Source: Karalla daura (lineage: Eukaryota; Chordata; Actinopteri; Chaetodontiformes; Leiognathidae). Taken from it: a stretch of 64,000 nucleotides of DNA. Within the stretch, counting starts at the first letter, position 1; every line of letters starts with the position of its first letter. Both the position numbers and the translations under genes were made by a program. Positions 52,001 to 60,639 of the stretch are shown here, in pieces. The notes under the pieces are model-generated. The model saw only the letters and a list, made by a program, of their open reading frames with translations, was not told where the DNA came from and did not search any database. The stretch is from positions 5,290,184-5,354,183 of the forward strand of contig CM055201.1 of NCBI GenBank assembly GCA_029224185.1. Reading direction: 5' to 3'.

Positions 52001-55000
52001 ATATATGCATTGTTGAGTGGTTTGTTTTGTGTAAAAGCCGCTCCTAACATTGTGATAACCATGGTACATTTGCCCTCCTCCTCAGGACTCGGCTCCAGGT
52101 GGGCCCAGCAACCATGCCGGCAACGGCTCCGTGTTTGTGAACGAGGCTGCATTCACCGGCACCAGTGTAAACAACCGCCACGGCCACCACAAAACAAATG
52201 ACCCCAGTGCCCACAACTGCCTCAACACGCTGCTGGCCAGATCCAACAGTAGGCAGACGCCCACAGCCAAGAGTCTACAACCAGAGTCCCAGGGATGGGT
52301 GGTGGGGACTGGGTTCCTCTACGGCCCCACAGGACAGCTGGGGCTGCAGCACTCACCCAGAGGTAAACCAGCTTAATGTGTTACCATCTGTTACTGAGGG
52401 GAAGTTAACAGCCAAAGTCAAATCAAATGGCAACTAGGCCCTCAGGAGGATATCTTATGTGATCTGTTGCTGTAGCAGATGATGTGTGAGTTGGTTTCTT
52501 CTGTTATTGCTGGATTTGGTCCCAGGTGACATCTTTAAATACATTTACTTTGTCTGAGAAATGGACCTAAACCCCTAGAGATAACCAGTTCACTCTATTA
52601 AAGTACCTGTCTCAAGTGTCAAAGTTGCAGTTTTGGAAAAAAGCTTTTTGAAAAAAGGCACTGATTAGAAAAACATTCATTTAAAACAATGCAGCAGAGC
52701 TTACATTAATTAACTTAAAGACAGTGATGGAGATGGAAAGAGATAAAATCGTTTTTGACAAATTGTTGCGACTTTAGTAAAGACCCACTATTGGAAATGT
52801 AGTACCTGTAGAAAGGTAAAAACCACAGCTGCAGAGAGACGTACGTGCATTTGCATTTTAATGAGGGAAAAGCCTTGGCATCAGATACCATCTGTGACGG
52901 GAAGCAAGAAGGCTGAGAAAAATCTGCGAATGAATGCATCAAGTAGCTCAATTACTAATTTTCACAACTGGTTCATGTTCTATATCACAGCCTGCAAGCA
53001 CGTTTTTATCTCCCCTCTGTACTTTAACGTATATCTGCTACCTGTGAGAATGTAAACAAGTGATCTGCCTGCACTACTTTCACTAATGCATGTGACAGCA
53101 CAACACACACACACACTTTACACACAGACCCAGCTCCCAAGGCTGTATCCCCTGCAAGGCCTTGTCTGTCCTCCATCTCTGTTAATCAGTGTCTCATGAC
53201 AAAGAGAGCCACCCTCCCCTCCCCTACCCCACCTCAACCTCCACCTGCGGTAGCAGCAGGCGGCCGAGGCGCCCGCCTGCCAGAGGAAAAGAAAATCAAT
53301 GGCTCCTCTATCTATCGACTGGCAGGGTAGACAACAGCATGTGATTCACAGTTCACAGCCGATGGCTGACTGATTGGGACATTGATCTGAAAAAATCTTT
53401 ATGGAACTCATTACAACATGACTTGTCATAGCATCAGGGAAGAGAAGGGTGGGGTGGGGGTGGGGAGACTCACACATGTATTAATCTACGTTTGGAGCTT
53501 GCAAGACATCTCCAGCTCATCCTTGTATTTACAACAGGTGGGGAAAATTACAGGTTACATGTGTCACCTCTGAGCTGCAACGTCTGCTGTCGTTTACCAG
53601 GGGCTCAAAATCTCTTCCTCATTGATCAGCTTATTAACCTTTTCTCGTTATCAAGCCCCGGTGAAACCTGAGCCACTTGTTAACGAGCCCACGGTGCACA
53701 CTCGGCTGCTGTCTGCAACACGAGGCGTGTTCCAGCTGACATCTAGCCGCAGTACAATCTTCACTGGGTCCCATGAGAGTTTTAGATGACAGCGAACAGC
53801 GTTCCCCATCCATCGCATTACTTCTTGTTAAAGATAAATGTTGAATATTATGTCTCCTATGTAAATTGTCTGTATAGAGGCTACATATAATGTAGGTAGC
53901 TAGCTACCTATAGCTGGTAGTTTGCTAGCTAGCTACCTTAGCTAGCTATAGCTAGCTATGCTTCCTTAACTTTATACATAGCTGACTATATACATATTAA
54001 GAGGATGGTGTTTAGATAATTAGTGTGTAGGTGTAGTTTAAGTAGGTGTTTGTTGTCAGATATTTAGGTTCATAGCGATCTGATTATTTGTCTTTATAGA
54101 AAGGAAAGTAGGTGGGTACGTAGGTAGGGAGGTAGGTATAGATCTAGCTTGCTATAGATATCTACCTTTCTTGATGGATGGATGGATGGGTGGATGGATG
54201 GATGGATGGATAGATAAAAACTTTGCAAGGCAGGAAAATTATCAGTTTTTAAATTATCAGCAAAAATCTTAAGAGGATTTTTTAGAATAAGCAGTGTTGT
54301 AAAGAGCAGCAGCTGCAGTGTTGGAGTCCTTGAGTGATTTTTTTTTTTGAAGAGGTAATGAATTATGAGTAGTCAGTTTGTACTCTAGTTGTGTGGACCA
54401 TCAAGCCTTGCTTCACTTCATCTGCCCTGTGTCCTCCCCCTCATCTGACTGACTTTTACAATTTGATGCCATGAGGGACAATAGAATCGTTAAGTCTGTT
54501 ATTAAGCCTTCATGTGGAGTCATCACTGTATTGTATGCACAGTTTCAGATTTTAAGACCTCCTTTGTGACCTTGTAATTATATGAGTTGCGAGGTATGCG
54601 GTTGAACCCGCTATCATTTTTTTCCTTTAGTGTGAAAAGGAAGGTAATGTCTTTGAAATGCAAATCCTCCATTGTGTCATTGGTCGCATGGATCAAAACA
54701 TGATCTCATTTCTCATCGTCACCTGAGCATGTGAATTTTTTTTCACACAGACACACACACACACACACACACACCCCTTTTCATGGCGTGGTTCTCCATA
54801 ATTTGCTGTGGTATAATGTAATCTTGCGGAACCAGTTGGATGGAATTTCCAGAAACGGCAAAGTCATCCGATGAGTCGTGTCAGGTTCTTGTTGCTTGCC
54901 TTTTCATACAAAGGATGAGAGCATTGTGAATAGATGAGGGGAGAAAGGAGAGATGAAACCATCGCATTGTGTAGATGAATTCACACCTAATATGAATTGT

Positions 55001-57424
55001 TGTAAGGACTGAGATCAGGAATTGAGGAGATAAAACATTTTTTAGCTAAACTTTTTCATCCATCAGGCCTGGAAATCTATCATTCAAGTGTAGACATTAA
55101 ACATGGTAAAGACTACAGCCGATGTGAATATAACTCAGTTGTAGTGGAAACTAATTTTGTCTTAGACTATCATGGGCTTTGTACTTGCTCCACAATTTAA
55201 TAGGTTCCATCAGTCGAGTAGTTTTTGGCTAATCCCTCCAAAACAGAAAGAAGCAAATAGCAAAAAAATAAAATAAATACAAAATAACAAAATATGCTGA
55301 TGAAAAAGCATGCACTCTAGCAGGCTGAGGGGTTGTGGGACAAATAGGATTCGGGTTGTGATAAGTAAAGAAGAATATATATACTAGATAGATAAGTACC
55401 GCTGCCACTTTGTTTCTTCTTTGCACACACACACACAAACACACAACTTCCTGACCTCGGATCTGTCGGGGCCGTGCCCATCTATGTCTGTAATGCTCCA
55501 AAACTGATGACTCCACTTTCACACCCTCTTCACGCCTCTATTGGCCAGCTTTGAGGTGAGAAAGTAAACTGCGTTTGAACTTTTTTTTTTTTACCCCATT
55601 TGTTACACAAATATTTTTGGCGCTTTTCACACAAGAATTCACTGGGATACCGAGCTCCCCGGTGCTCAGAAGCTGTCTGTCAATGAGCAGCAAGTCCCCA
55701 AACAAAACAAGAATATTTTCACATCCAACTTATTTTTCCAACATCTAAATGAGTTCAACAAATACAGGGACCAAAACAAAACTCAACTGCCTCTCTGACA
55801 AAACAGACATGACCTCAGCATCTTTTGGACAGTTTAACATTGCAATCCTGCTGTTTTATACCATGTGTGCAGATGGAATTTCACCCAGTATCAGCACCAG
55901 TGTCTAGGACCAAACATTTTCCTAGTTTTCAGTTGTTCCACGGTCTAAACAAAAGCATATTTTTCTTGCTTTGCTCAGATAGCTCCCATCTGCTGTCCGT
56001 GCTGTAACGTATTAATAATGCTAAAAGTCTTATTACTTCTCTGAGACAGAGATGGAGTGCTTGTATCATCCGAGTGCACACTGATGTCTCATCTATCAGA
56101 CGCCCGGCCTATACGGTGGCTAACAGAGCTACTCTCACACTCTCTTATATAATTAATCAAACGGAGACGCTTTCCTACAGGGACACAATGAGGCAATTTA
56201 TAGTTCACGCCATCTGTTACCATGACAGCACACCTGCCTAATGGTAGACAGCAGTCGCCGCACAGACAAATATAAGAGGGTGAGAACACACGCTGTGGAG
56301 CAGGTACCATGGACAGAACAGTCCTTTTCAGATTGGCTTTAATTCTGTAATTATGTAACTGACCCGAGAAGGAAACTTTCCTTCAGCAGGCCCAGTCTTT
56401 GTCCTCCATCTGATCGCTCCCATCTTCATCTTTCCTTGTTAGAAGTAAAGTGAGTGGGGCACCCAGGAGATAAGTGGTCTTGGGCAGACTGTGGTTCGAT
56501 TCCCACCTCGCCCCTTTTGCTTCAATTCATCCCTCATTCTCTCAGCCCAGTTTCCTGTTTCTCTTCATTGTATCTATTAGGGATAAAGCCTTTGGGGCAC
56601 TACAGCAGGGGCACATATGCCTGATCTACCAATTGGTCTATCCTGTGTGCAGACTTAGTCCTTCTGCTGAGACCCAGGTTCAGGTCCTCTTACTCCCTCC
56701 ATCCTCTCTCTCTACAACTGTGCTGTCTAAATGTACTTTATATAATGTAGTAATATACTTAAAACGTCACCTGTCACCTTCTTCTCTGCAATAAATCTGT
56801 TAATTGTGTATAGATGTGCACTTCATAAATCTACACAATATGTTGTATATGTAATGTTTTTGTTGAAGTCATTGGTTATAACCCTGTTTATGATATTACT
56901 CCTGTTTGCCATGCAAATGCAATGGGTTCAGGGGGTTGGTGATGGCTCACGTGATCATCATTTTGTTTTGGTTTGCTCTGGATCTGTTGCAGCAGCTGCG
57001 GTTGATCTATAAGCAGTTAGTGATTAGACGAGAGGGCTTAACAATTAGCCTGAGCTCATTAAACAACTGGCTGCACGTCCCATCCAGGCCATTATTTATC
57101 AGCGCTTTGTGAGTGATGAAGTCTCTTTAGTCGTAATTTGGTCAGTGTATTATCAGTATCAGTAGCTGCACTGCTTCCACTTGTACACTGGGATAATTAT
57201 GTCTAAATGTGTGTGTGTGTGTGCGTGTGTGTGTGTGTGCCCACTCAGATGACAACAGCCACAGCTTCATCGGGGAGAGCTGGTCTTCGACAGCGAGCGG
57301 ATCAGAACCGTACCCAGTGCTGCCACATCCAGGTGACCCCCAGGTGGACCTCAGCAGCCTGGTTTCCGTGGAAGCGCACAGCGGCGATGAGGAGGGCGCC
57401 GAGGAGACAATAGTTTACCTTTGA
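19752..57424 (+). CDS. arhgef28: Rho guanine nucleotide exchange factor 28 (p190RhoGEF/Rgnef)
   Basis: Thirty-five coding exons join in frame to 1,761 aa: 19752-19784, 26398-26542, 26636-27019, 29908-30097, 31042-31228, 31598-31655, 32931-32977, 33110-33191, 36364-36467, 36695-36936, 37387-37558, 37650-37761, 38351-38440, 39020-39062, 40189-40290, 40933-41056, 41557-41692, 41956-42011, 42103-42163, 42258-42387, 42470-42585, 43088-43228, 43311-43561, 43890-44015, 44120-44237, 44753-45007, 45100-45176, 45612-45790, 45882-45973, 46161-46346, 47103-47329, 48130-48177, 49279-49797, 52086-52362, 57249-57424. All are GT-AG. Order: N-terminal TIG/ankyrin-like region, C1 (721-767), DH (about 915-1110), PH (about 1150-1255), coiled coil (about 1470-1590). 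The protein starts MEVNRREVPLY (human MELSCSEVPLY) and ends ETIVYL. The family activates RhoA, binds FAK and microtubules, and in mammals binds NEFL mRNA. ARHGEF28 is preferred over AKAP13 or ARHGEF18 by termini and by btf3-ankra2 synteny. Small exons 7, 14 and 32 are the least secure. Confidence 0.93.
19785..26397 (+). other. arhgef28 intron 1 (first coding intron)
   Basis: 6.6 kb with no coding exon recognised. It contains a (TG)n near 20820-20846 and, at its 3' end, a degenerate ttagggtt-like tract (26070-26142) and a fish interspersed-repeat copy (26151-26240). Long first introns often carry enhancers, but none can be named from this sequence. Confidence 0.5.
26151..26240 (-). repeat. Degenerate teleost interspersed repeat
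   Basis: The order 'atgttctccccacat', 'ggtttcctcccacagtacaa', 'aacgtgaatt', 'ttgaccctag' follows the common fish repeat ...catgttctccccgtg...ggcttcctcccacagtccaa...ttaattgg...aaattgaccctag. The copy is shortened and mutated. Related pieces occur in the opposite orientation at 49985-50480. Confidence 0.6.
26398..31228 (+). CDS. arhgef28: arhgef28 exons 2-5: N-terminal TIG/ankyrin-like module
   Basis: Exons 26398-26542, 26636-27019, 29908-30097 and 31042-31228 encode residues 12-313. Residues 12-105 (GQVEAHLRLEASVSGDAEVY... TVTAYVCRDG) look like the beta-rich Ig/TIG-like N-terminus shared by ARHGEF28 and AKAP13. An acidic run of eight glutamates follows near residue 160. Residues 197-250 contain ETLLHLAVRLGLVHLCRFLI and GETPLLLAQRDGQHDMF, two ankyrin-like helices-loop units. 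Exon 5 contains VWCVWSDSSSMLRF, whose mammalian equivalent I cannot recall in detail. Intron 2 (26543-26635, 93 nt) is stop-free. Confidence 0.85.
27020..29907 (+). other. arhgef28 intron 3
   Basis: About 2.9 kb, with a tatatctatatatat patch near 27478-27490 and TATC-type simple repeat nearby. The ORF at 27648-27935 is not supported by homology. No exon or RNA gene is recognised. Confidence 0.5.
30632..30724 (+). pseudogene. tRNA-Ile(TAT)-like sequence, degraded
   Basis: gctcctgtggcttagttgg gives an acceptor 5' arm and A box like tRNA-Ile(TAT). ggttgtgagtttgaagctc resembles its T arm and B box, and the segment ends tttgagca. Between them is a longer-than-normal anticodon region, as in the intron-containing tRNA-Ile(TAT) genes. 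Two acceptor-stem mismatches (positions 5 and 6), no clean anticodon stem and a B box with gTTTGAa argue for a pseudogene or a tRNA-derived repeat head. It lies in arhgef28 intron 4, sense strand. Confidence 0.45.
31598..39062 (+). CDS. arhgef28: arhgef28 exons 6-14: acidic/serine-rich linker
   Basis: Exons 6-14 encode residues 314-630, a low-complexity region between the ankyrin-like part and the C1 domain. Features are an aspartate/glutamate-rich stretch DDEDDEDDAEE followed by SSSSLS (about residues 358-375), many SP and TP sites, and the conserved words GIRLRSYSYSSPKISL (exon 12) and ALSLSKSLSLLHP (exon 13). The last two match what I recall of mammalian ARHGEF28 and anchor the orthology. 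Exon 14 (39020-39062) is short and adds KQRASSISEQ. The serine-rich content suggests phosphoregulation. Confidence 0.82.
33192..36363 (+). other. arhgef28 intron 8, hosting a tRNA gene
   Basis: 3.2-kb intron. It contains the tRNA-Gln gene at 36120-36191, several A- and T-homopolymers, and at 35937-35990 the phrase cattcacacccgttcacacc, also found in fish repeats. Other ORFs are unsupported. Confidence 0.6.
36120..36191 (+). tRNA. tRNA-Gln (CTG anticodon)
   Basis: 72-nt intact cloverleaf. The acceptor arm GGTTCCA pairs with TGGGACC (one G-T), discriminator T. The D arm contains the A box TGGTGTAATGGTTAGCAC. The anticodon stem CTGGA/TCCAG closes loop CTCTGAA with anticodon CTG. The T arm CGAGT-TCAAATC-TCGGT carries the B box. 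It matches the vertebrate tRNA-Gln(CTG) sequence essentially throughout. A TTTT termination signal for RNA polymerase III follows at 36196-36199. It is nested in arhgef28 intron 8 on the sense strand. Confidence 0.95.
38296..38318 (+). repeat. TG repeat upstream of arhgef28 exon 13
   Basis: Interrupted (TG)n about 30 nt before the acceptor ccccgtag|atgcc at 38350. The transcribed strand carries UG repeats, the binding preference of TDP-43 and CELF proteins. Confidence 0.8.
40141..40173 (+). repeat. TG repeat upstream of arhgef28 exon 15
   Basis: (TG)n with single interruptions ends about 15 nt before the acceptor ctctctacag|ggag (intron end 40188), so the repeat occupies the usual polypyrimidine-tract and branch region. 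Confidence 0.85.
40189..41056 (+). CDS. arhgef28: arhgef28 exons 15-16: conserved pre-C1 segment
   Basis: Exons 40189-40290 and 40933-41056 encode residues 630-705. They include IRFRKRAQSADDEGS, LTLSEFLKEIEEEELDKYNI and FSFLKSRMSSTRNKTK, matching the mammalian protein closely (RFRKRTLSADEEG, LTLSEFLKEIEEEEWDKFNI). This block precedes the zinc-binding domain in ARHGEF28 and AKAP13 and is basic at its end. Confidence 0.9.
41557..42011 (+). CDS. arhgef28: arhgef28 exons 17-18: C1 zinc-binding domain
   Basis: Two exons (41557-41692, 41956-42011) encode residues 706-769. The zinc ligands are in the order H-x12-C-x2-C-x11-C-x2-C-x4-H-x2-C-x6-C: LNGHRF, CVVC, HCSSC, VHKGC and a final VPPC. The spacing is shorter than in diacylglycerol-binding C1 domains, so this is an atypical C1, likely a structural or protein-binding module rather than a phorbol-ester receptor. 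All eight ligands are present. Confidence 0.9.
43088..44940 (+). CDS. arhgef28: arhgef28 exons 22-26: Dbl-homology (DH) catalytic domain
   Basis: Exons 43088-43228, 43311-43561, 43890-44015, 44120-44237 and the first part of 44753-45007 form the RhoGEF catalytic helical bundle. It starts at RQDVIYELMQTELHHLQTL (conserved region 1) and passes CLDQLLLFHHAFF and FCSRHNEAVSFF to ECILLVTQRLTKYPVLLERI (conserved region 3, with the QRLTKYPVLL signature). The domain catalyses GDP release from RhoA-type GTPases. The key QRxTKYPLLL-type residues are intact, so activity is expected. The intron before exon 26 contains a stop in every alternative splice choice I tried except ctctcag|aggagacc. Confidence 0.92.
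44753..45790 (+). CDS. arhgef28: arhgef28 exons 26-28: pleckstrin-homology (PH) domain
   Basis: The end of exon 26 plus 45100-45176 and 45612-45790 gives LKHEGVLLWKTATGRLKDV, LALLLTDALIFLQEKDQKY, FAAVDQKPPVIGLQKLIVRE, NEERGMFLISASAAGPEMYE and SSKEERNTWMRLIREAVE. This is the PH domain that follows DH in the Lbc subfamily and binds activated RhoA for feedback. The terminal tryptophan in the C-terminal helix (TWMRLI) is present. Confidence 0.93.
45882..48177 (+). CDS. arhgef28: arhgef28 exons 29-32: post-PH region
   Basis: Exons 45882-45973, 46161-46346, 47103-47329 and 48130-48177 encode residues 1254-1438. They include the acidic SCPEEEEEDMSESEEERRA, a helical RDQQICCGLEEKLQIYAEL, the conserved EPPQAAALLAAALQE, a serine/proline-rich stretch and the short exon VAQSVQSLTQLLYSLR. 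The last resembles IQNLTRLLYSLQ of the human protein. Introns are 0.2-0.8 kb. Confidence 0.85.
48178..49278 (+). repeat. arhgef28 intron 32 with AT-GT-AT compound microsatellite
   Basis: 1.1-kb intron. At 49040-49095 an (AT)n-(GT)n-(AT)n compound repeat is symmetrical around its GT core. A CA-rich stretch lies at 48504-48530. Confidence 0.85.
49279..49797 (+). CDS. arhgef28: arhgef28 exon 33: C-terminal coiled coil
   Basis: A single 519-nt exon (173 aa, residues 1439-1611). It begins AAVSMQDSWYEVQRLLLQE, then from about residue 1470 is a long Glu/Arg/Gln-rich coiled coil (EEVAAAQRLQERLRQDKERW, YQQSLERLREGQRSVERERE), ending TWKHGRQKSLP, which is strongly conserved with human. In mammals the C-terminal part mediates FAK, JIP-1 and 14-3-3 contacts and RNA binding. 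The exon is very GC-rich, and its minus strand carries long shadow ORFs. Confidence 0.93.
49798..52085 (+). repeat. arhgef28 intron 33 with fish repeat and CTAG/TATC tracts
   Basis: At 49985-50480 lie pieces of a common teleost repeat: cccatccattgcagggcac, tacaccctggataggttgcc followed by agtccatcgtagtgcc, and gtgaggcgacagtgctgcc. At 51869-51990 there is a CTAG/TATC simple-repeat tract. No exon is recognised in this 2.3 kb. Confidence 0.6.
52086..52362 (+). CDS. arhgef28: arhgef28 exon 34
   Basis: 277 nt encoding residues 1612-1704, beginning DSAPGGPSNHAGNGSVFVNE. NGSVFVNEAAF recalls NSFFINEAL in the human protein. The rest (HNCLNTLLARSNSRQTPTA) is poorly conserved and probably disordered. 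It ends in phase 1 and joins the last exon to give GDDNSHSF. Confidence 0.85.
54171..54214 (+). repeat. (GATG)n microsatellite
   Basis: About ten gatg/gata units with one gggt interruption, in the last arhgef28 intron, preceded by GTAG-type units from 54110. Confidence 0.9.
56455..56600 (+). mobile_element. tRNA-derived SINE copy
   Basis: An exact RNA polymerase III B box, ggttcgattcc (56493-56503), lies in a degraded tRNA-like head. The tail words ccccttttgcttcaattcat, ctctcagcccag, tttcctgtttctcttca and taaagcctttggggc follow the common teleost SINE consensus (...ccctttgctgcatgtc... ctctctcccatttcctgtctctcttc... aataaaggc...). The A box is too mutated to be active. Confidence 0.6.
57208..57239 (+). 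repeat. TG repeat directly before the final arhgef28 acceptor
   Basis: (TG)n with one C interruption ends 9 nt before the last coding exon (acceptor cccactcag|atgac, exon start 57249). There is almost no separate polypyrimidine tract, so the repeat is part of the 3' splice-site region. Confidence 0.9.
57249..57424 (+). CDS. arhgef28: arhgef28 terminal exon
   Basis: 176 nt encoding the last 58 residues and TGA. It contains the acidic SVEAHSGDEEGAEETIVYL end, similar to the KENIVYL end of the mammalian protein. Retention of this C-terminus indicates a full-length ortholog. Confidence 0.92.
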
Positions 57425-57668
57425 GTGTTTCGTTTTTGTTTTTGTTTTTTCAATGTTCAAGCAGTTGGACTCTTAATAAGCCCCAGCCAGCACTCAGAAA
57501 GATTGTAATATGGTCCCAGTTGTTACAGAAAGTTTCTCTTCTTTTTTTTCTATTTTTGTAAAATTACTGGAAACGCGAAAACATAAAGAAGCTGATGTTA
57601 CAGACTCACGTGTGTCGTGCATCTTTGCTCTAGGCAGGGCACAGCGCGGGTGTTTGGTGTCTCTTTAT

Positions 57669-57719
<51 letters not shown>

Positions 57720-58222
57720 TATTTATTGACTGGCTCCCTGCAGCAACACTTTCTCTCTTTTTCTTACCGCCCCTCCCTCCCTTTCTCAAGTCCCACACAC
57801 TGTATCTTGTCCCTCGAGCACACTATTTATTAAATTTACCTCAAACTGCGAAAAAGCGCACGCTCAATATCAGAAAAACATCAGCCGGCATCTCTCCAGT
57901 GGGTGATTGTGCTGGAGTAAACTGCCCCTCTTTCATTTATCAGACAGGCTCTGTTTACGCACAAGGCGAGCGGAACGTGAAGCACAAAACATTAGCGGGT
58001 TGAGGGATGGGGTGCGACAGCGTCGGTCCCCACATTTTTTCCCCCCATACTTGCAGCCTGTCGCCATCTTTTATTTCACTTTTATCTGTCGCACGTTTTT
58101 CTTGTTAAAGAGGAGTGCGCTCAGATGTGCTTTGAAGAGAGACGTCGCAGCTCCGTGAAGATGTCAAGTTTTATCAGAGCGTGAAAGAAATCATGATTTG
58201 AGAGTGCGGCTCTTCAAATAAA
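57425..58222 (+). terminator. arhgef28: arhgef28 3' UTR (end uncertain)
   Basis: Follows the stop codon. It contains a (TG)23 tract at 57673-57718. The first canonical AATAAA is at 58217-58222, a plausible poly(A) signal about 0.8 kb after the stop. Later A-rich motifs (for example near 59035) are alternatives. Confidence 0.45.
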
Positions 58223-60192
58223 TTAAAAGTGAAAGGAAGCCACGTTGCAGGAAGATGGAAGGTATGAAAACGTGTGTCTGTTCAACCATTTTAAGTTTAA
58301 TAACTATTCTAGCCACTGAATCTTAACCTGCAAGATCTCAATCTTTAATTATTTAATGTGTTATCGTGCGATTTAAAAAAGTTTATGACGTTTTATTTAT
58401 GACCTTTTCTGCAGCACCATCACCTGCTTTGGTTTGTGACCAACTAATTTCAAACCACATTCCCATTAGCCTTCAGCTGTACTTCATGATAGGTATGACA
58501 TTATGCATGTTAGCTTTGCCAGGATAGCACGCTGACAACAGTATGGAAGCAACCCGGTGCCTTATCACAACCTCACAGGACTTTTGATGCCTTCTTGATC
58601 TTGACAAGTGTGTGAAGAGGTCCAGTGGAGACATTTCCTCACACGTTCTCAAAAGCACCCAGAACAATCTGAGTTTGACTTGTCAATGCTTATCTAAAAA
58701 AAAACAACAACACTTGAATATCCGTGTATTATATTTAAAAATGATCTCTCATGGGCATTTTTTATGTGTGTAAAAAGCTTCCTGTGCCTGTGCCAACGCT
58801 TTTGTTGTCTCTTTTTATGTCTTTTTTCTCTCTTTTTGAATTCTGGTTGTAGATTCGTAATTAGCCAACAAGGCGGTGGCAGTATTTTGATATGATTCCA
58901 CTATGTATATATACTGTATGTTCTTTTATTTATTTATTACAGTACAAAACGTTTTTACAATGCTTTGTGAACGGTTGAGCGTCTGTTTTTTTTTGTTTGC
59001 TTGTTCGTCCCTCTTGTGTGCTCAGATATCTTGATAAAAAAAAATAATTTACTATCAACACCTCAACGCTCCTTTGTTTTTTCTGTTGGCCGTTGAAACA
59101 GGACTTTGAAGGCATCAGCGTCATAAAACTGGCTGAAATACAAGCGTTCAGCTCGGACGGAGGTACAGCCTCAGGTTTATGGTCTGAATGTCACGCCTTT
59201 TTCCAGCAGTGCAAGCAGATGTGTGAAGCGAGCTGCCCTGTGCGGTTGCCAGCAGTGACAGGTGCTCGACCAGGTGCATGAATGCCAATGATTTCCTGTC
59301 TGGCTACAAGCACTAAATCAGCGGCAGCGCTGGGTGAAGCCGCCGTGTTGTCCGGCCACTCGCACGGTTCGCCACCAAGCGAACACGCGCTGTTCAAAAC
59401 GTCTGAACGCGCTGAGGACTTTTACGGGAGTCACAGCGCATCTCTTGAAATCAGAGGCTAAAAATAAAAGCGGAGACACCTCAGACGGAGCTCCCAGGCT
59501 TTCCCTGACAGCGGTAATGTGTTTGGTATGCTACACCTGAGTCTCTGTTGCTCTTTCTGTTTCAGACACAGGAGCAGATGTCTGGGATCAATAAACCCCC
59601 ACCCCTCACAACGCCCCCCCTCCAGTATGCACCTTATTATTATTTCACTGATGCGTTGCATACAAACTCCCACTCTGTTTCCTTTTGGTCTTTTTTTGGT
59701 ATTGCATCTTGCTTTGTTTCATTTGATGTCATTTTTCAGGGAAATGGAGCCTAATTAGATGACGCAGACAGATGTAAGTGCCCTTCAAATGGGAGCAAAA
59801 GTAGCTGAACTTTTCCTTATACATGATAACAACAATGACAATGATGCACTAGAATGAAAAGTACTGTGAGCTCCTGCTTAGTGGGAGATATGCTATACTA
59901 CTCAAGCACGAAAATGTAGAGGCTGGGAACTAAACCTTCTCATATTCTTAGATATTTAAGAGGAAAAGTGATGTTACCACAGTTAGAAAATCACCAGTTC
60001 CATTCATATTCAGACCGAGAGCATTTCTGTACTTCGGTTTTCTCCCAGAAAACATGCATTTAGGTCCATTTGGAGAATCTTCCCTGTATCCCCTGTATGC
60101 CACATGCTCCTGAGACACAAGAGGGTAGTTGGACGGATGGATATTACTGAGAAATTGTATCCAATTTCAGCCTAGTTGCCTGATTTGAATGA

Positions 60193-60639
60193 GGCCATGT
60201 TTACATGGCTATGGTATGGCTAAGGACCCTGGAGCATTCACACCGATTCGGCCTTTAATGTAGATGCATTCTGAGTATTGGGAAGGTGGAGTGGAAGCTT
60301 TTCAGATACGGTTCTCAGAGTGGAAAAGTTTGAAAACTCAGCCTCTGCCTCTCTGTGTAAACACCCTGATCCAGAGCAACGATGGGGTCAGACCCACCCC
60401 TCTGTAGCCTCAGTGACCCTTGCTCAAGGTCACACAGTAACAAAAATGGTAGACAGCAGGCTTCATCTGCTCGGGCTAGAGAGGCTAATTCCGCTAATGG
60501 GTCTGCTACAGCAAATTATTACACTTTTGCACTCAGCTTATCTGATTAAACGCTGGCTTTTCTTTTGTCATGTTCATATAAACAGGACAAGATCGCCCAG
60601 TACACAGAGGCTTCGTATCATTACCATGTAAACATGGCC
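60193..60639. mobile_element. Possible small DNA-transposon element with inverted ends
   Basis: The left end ggccatgtttacatgg (60193-60208) is exactly inverted at the right end ccatgtaaacatggcc (60624-60639), 447 bp apart. The interior has gtgtaaacaccctga and tttgaaaactcagcct words similar to fish non-autonomous hAT elements. The ends are themselves near-palindromic, which weakens the inference. No target-site duplication is apparent. Confidence 0.45.

Larger units (their letters stand above)
52363..57248 (+). other. arhgef28 last intron (4.9 kb)
   Basis: Longest late intron. It holds CTAG/GTAG/GATG simple repeats (53890-54214), a (CA)n at 54749-54773, the SINE at 56455-56600 and the TG tract next to the final acceptor. 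No exon is recognised. Confidence 0.7.
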
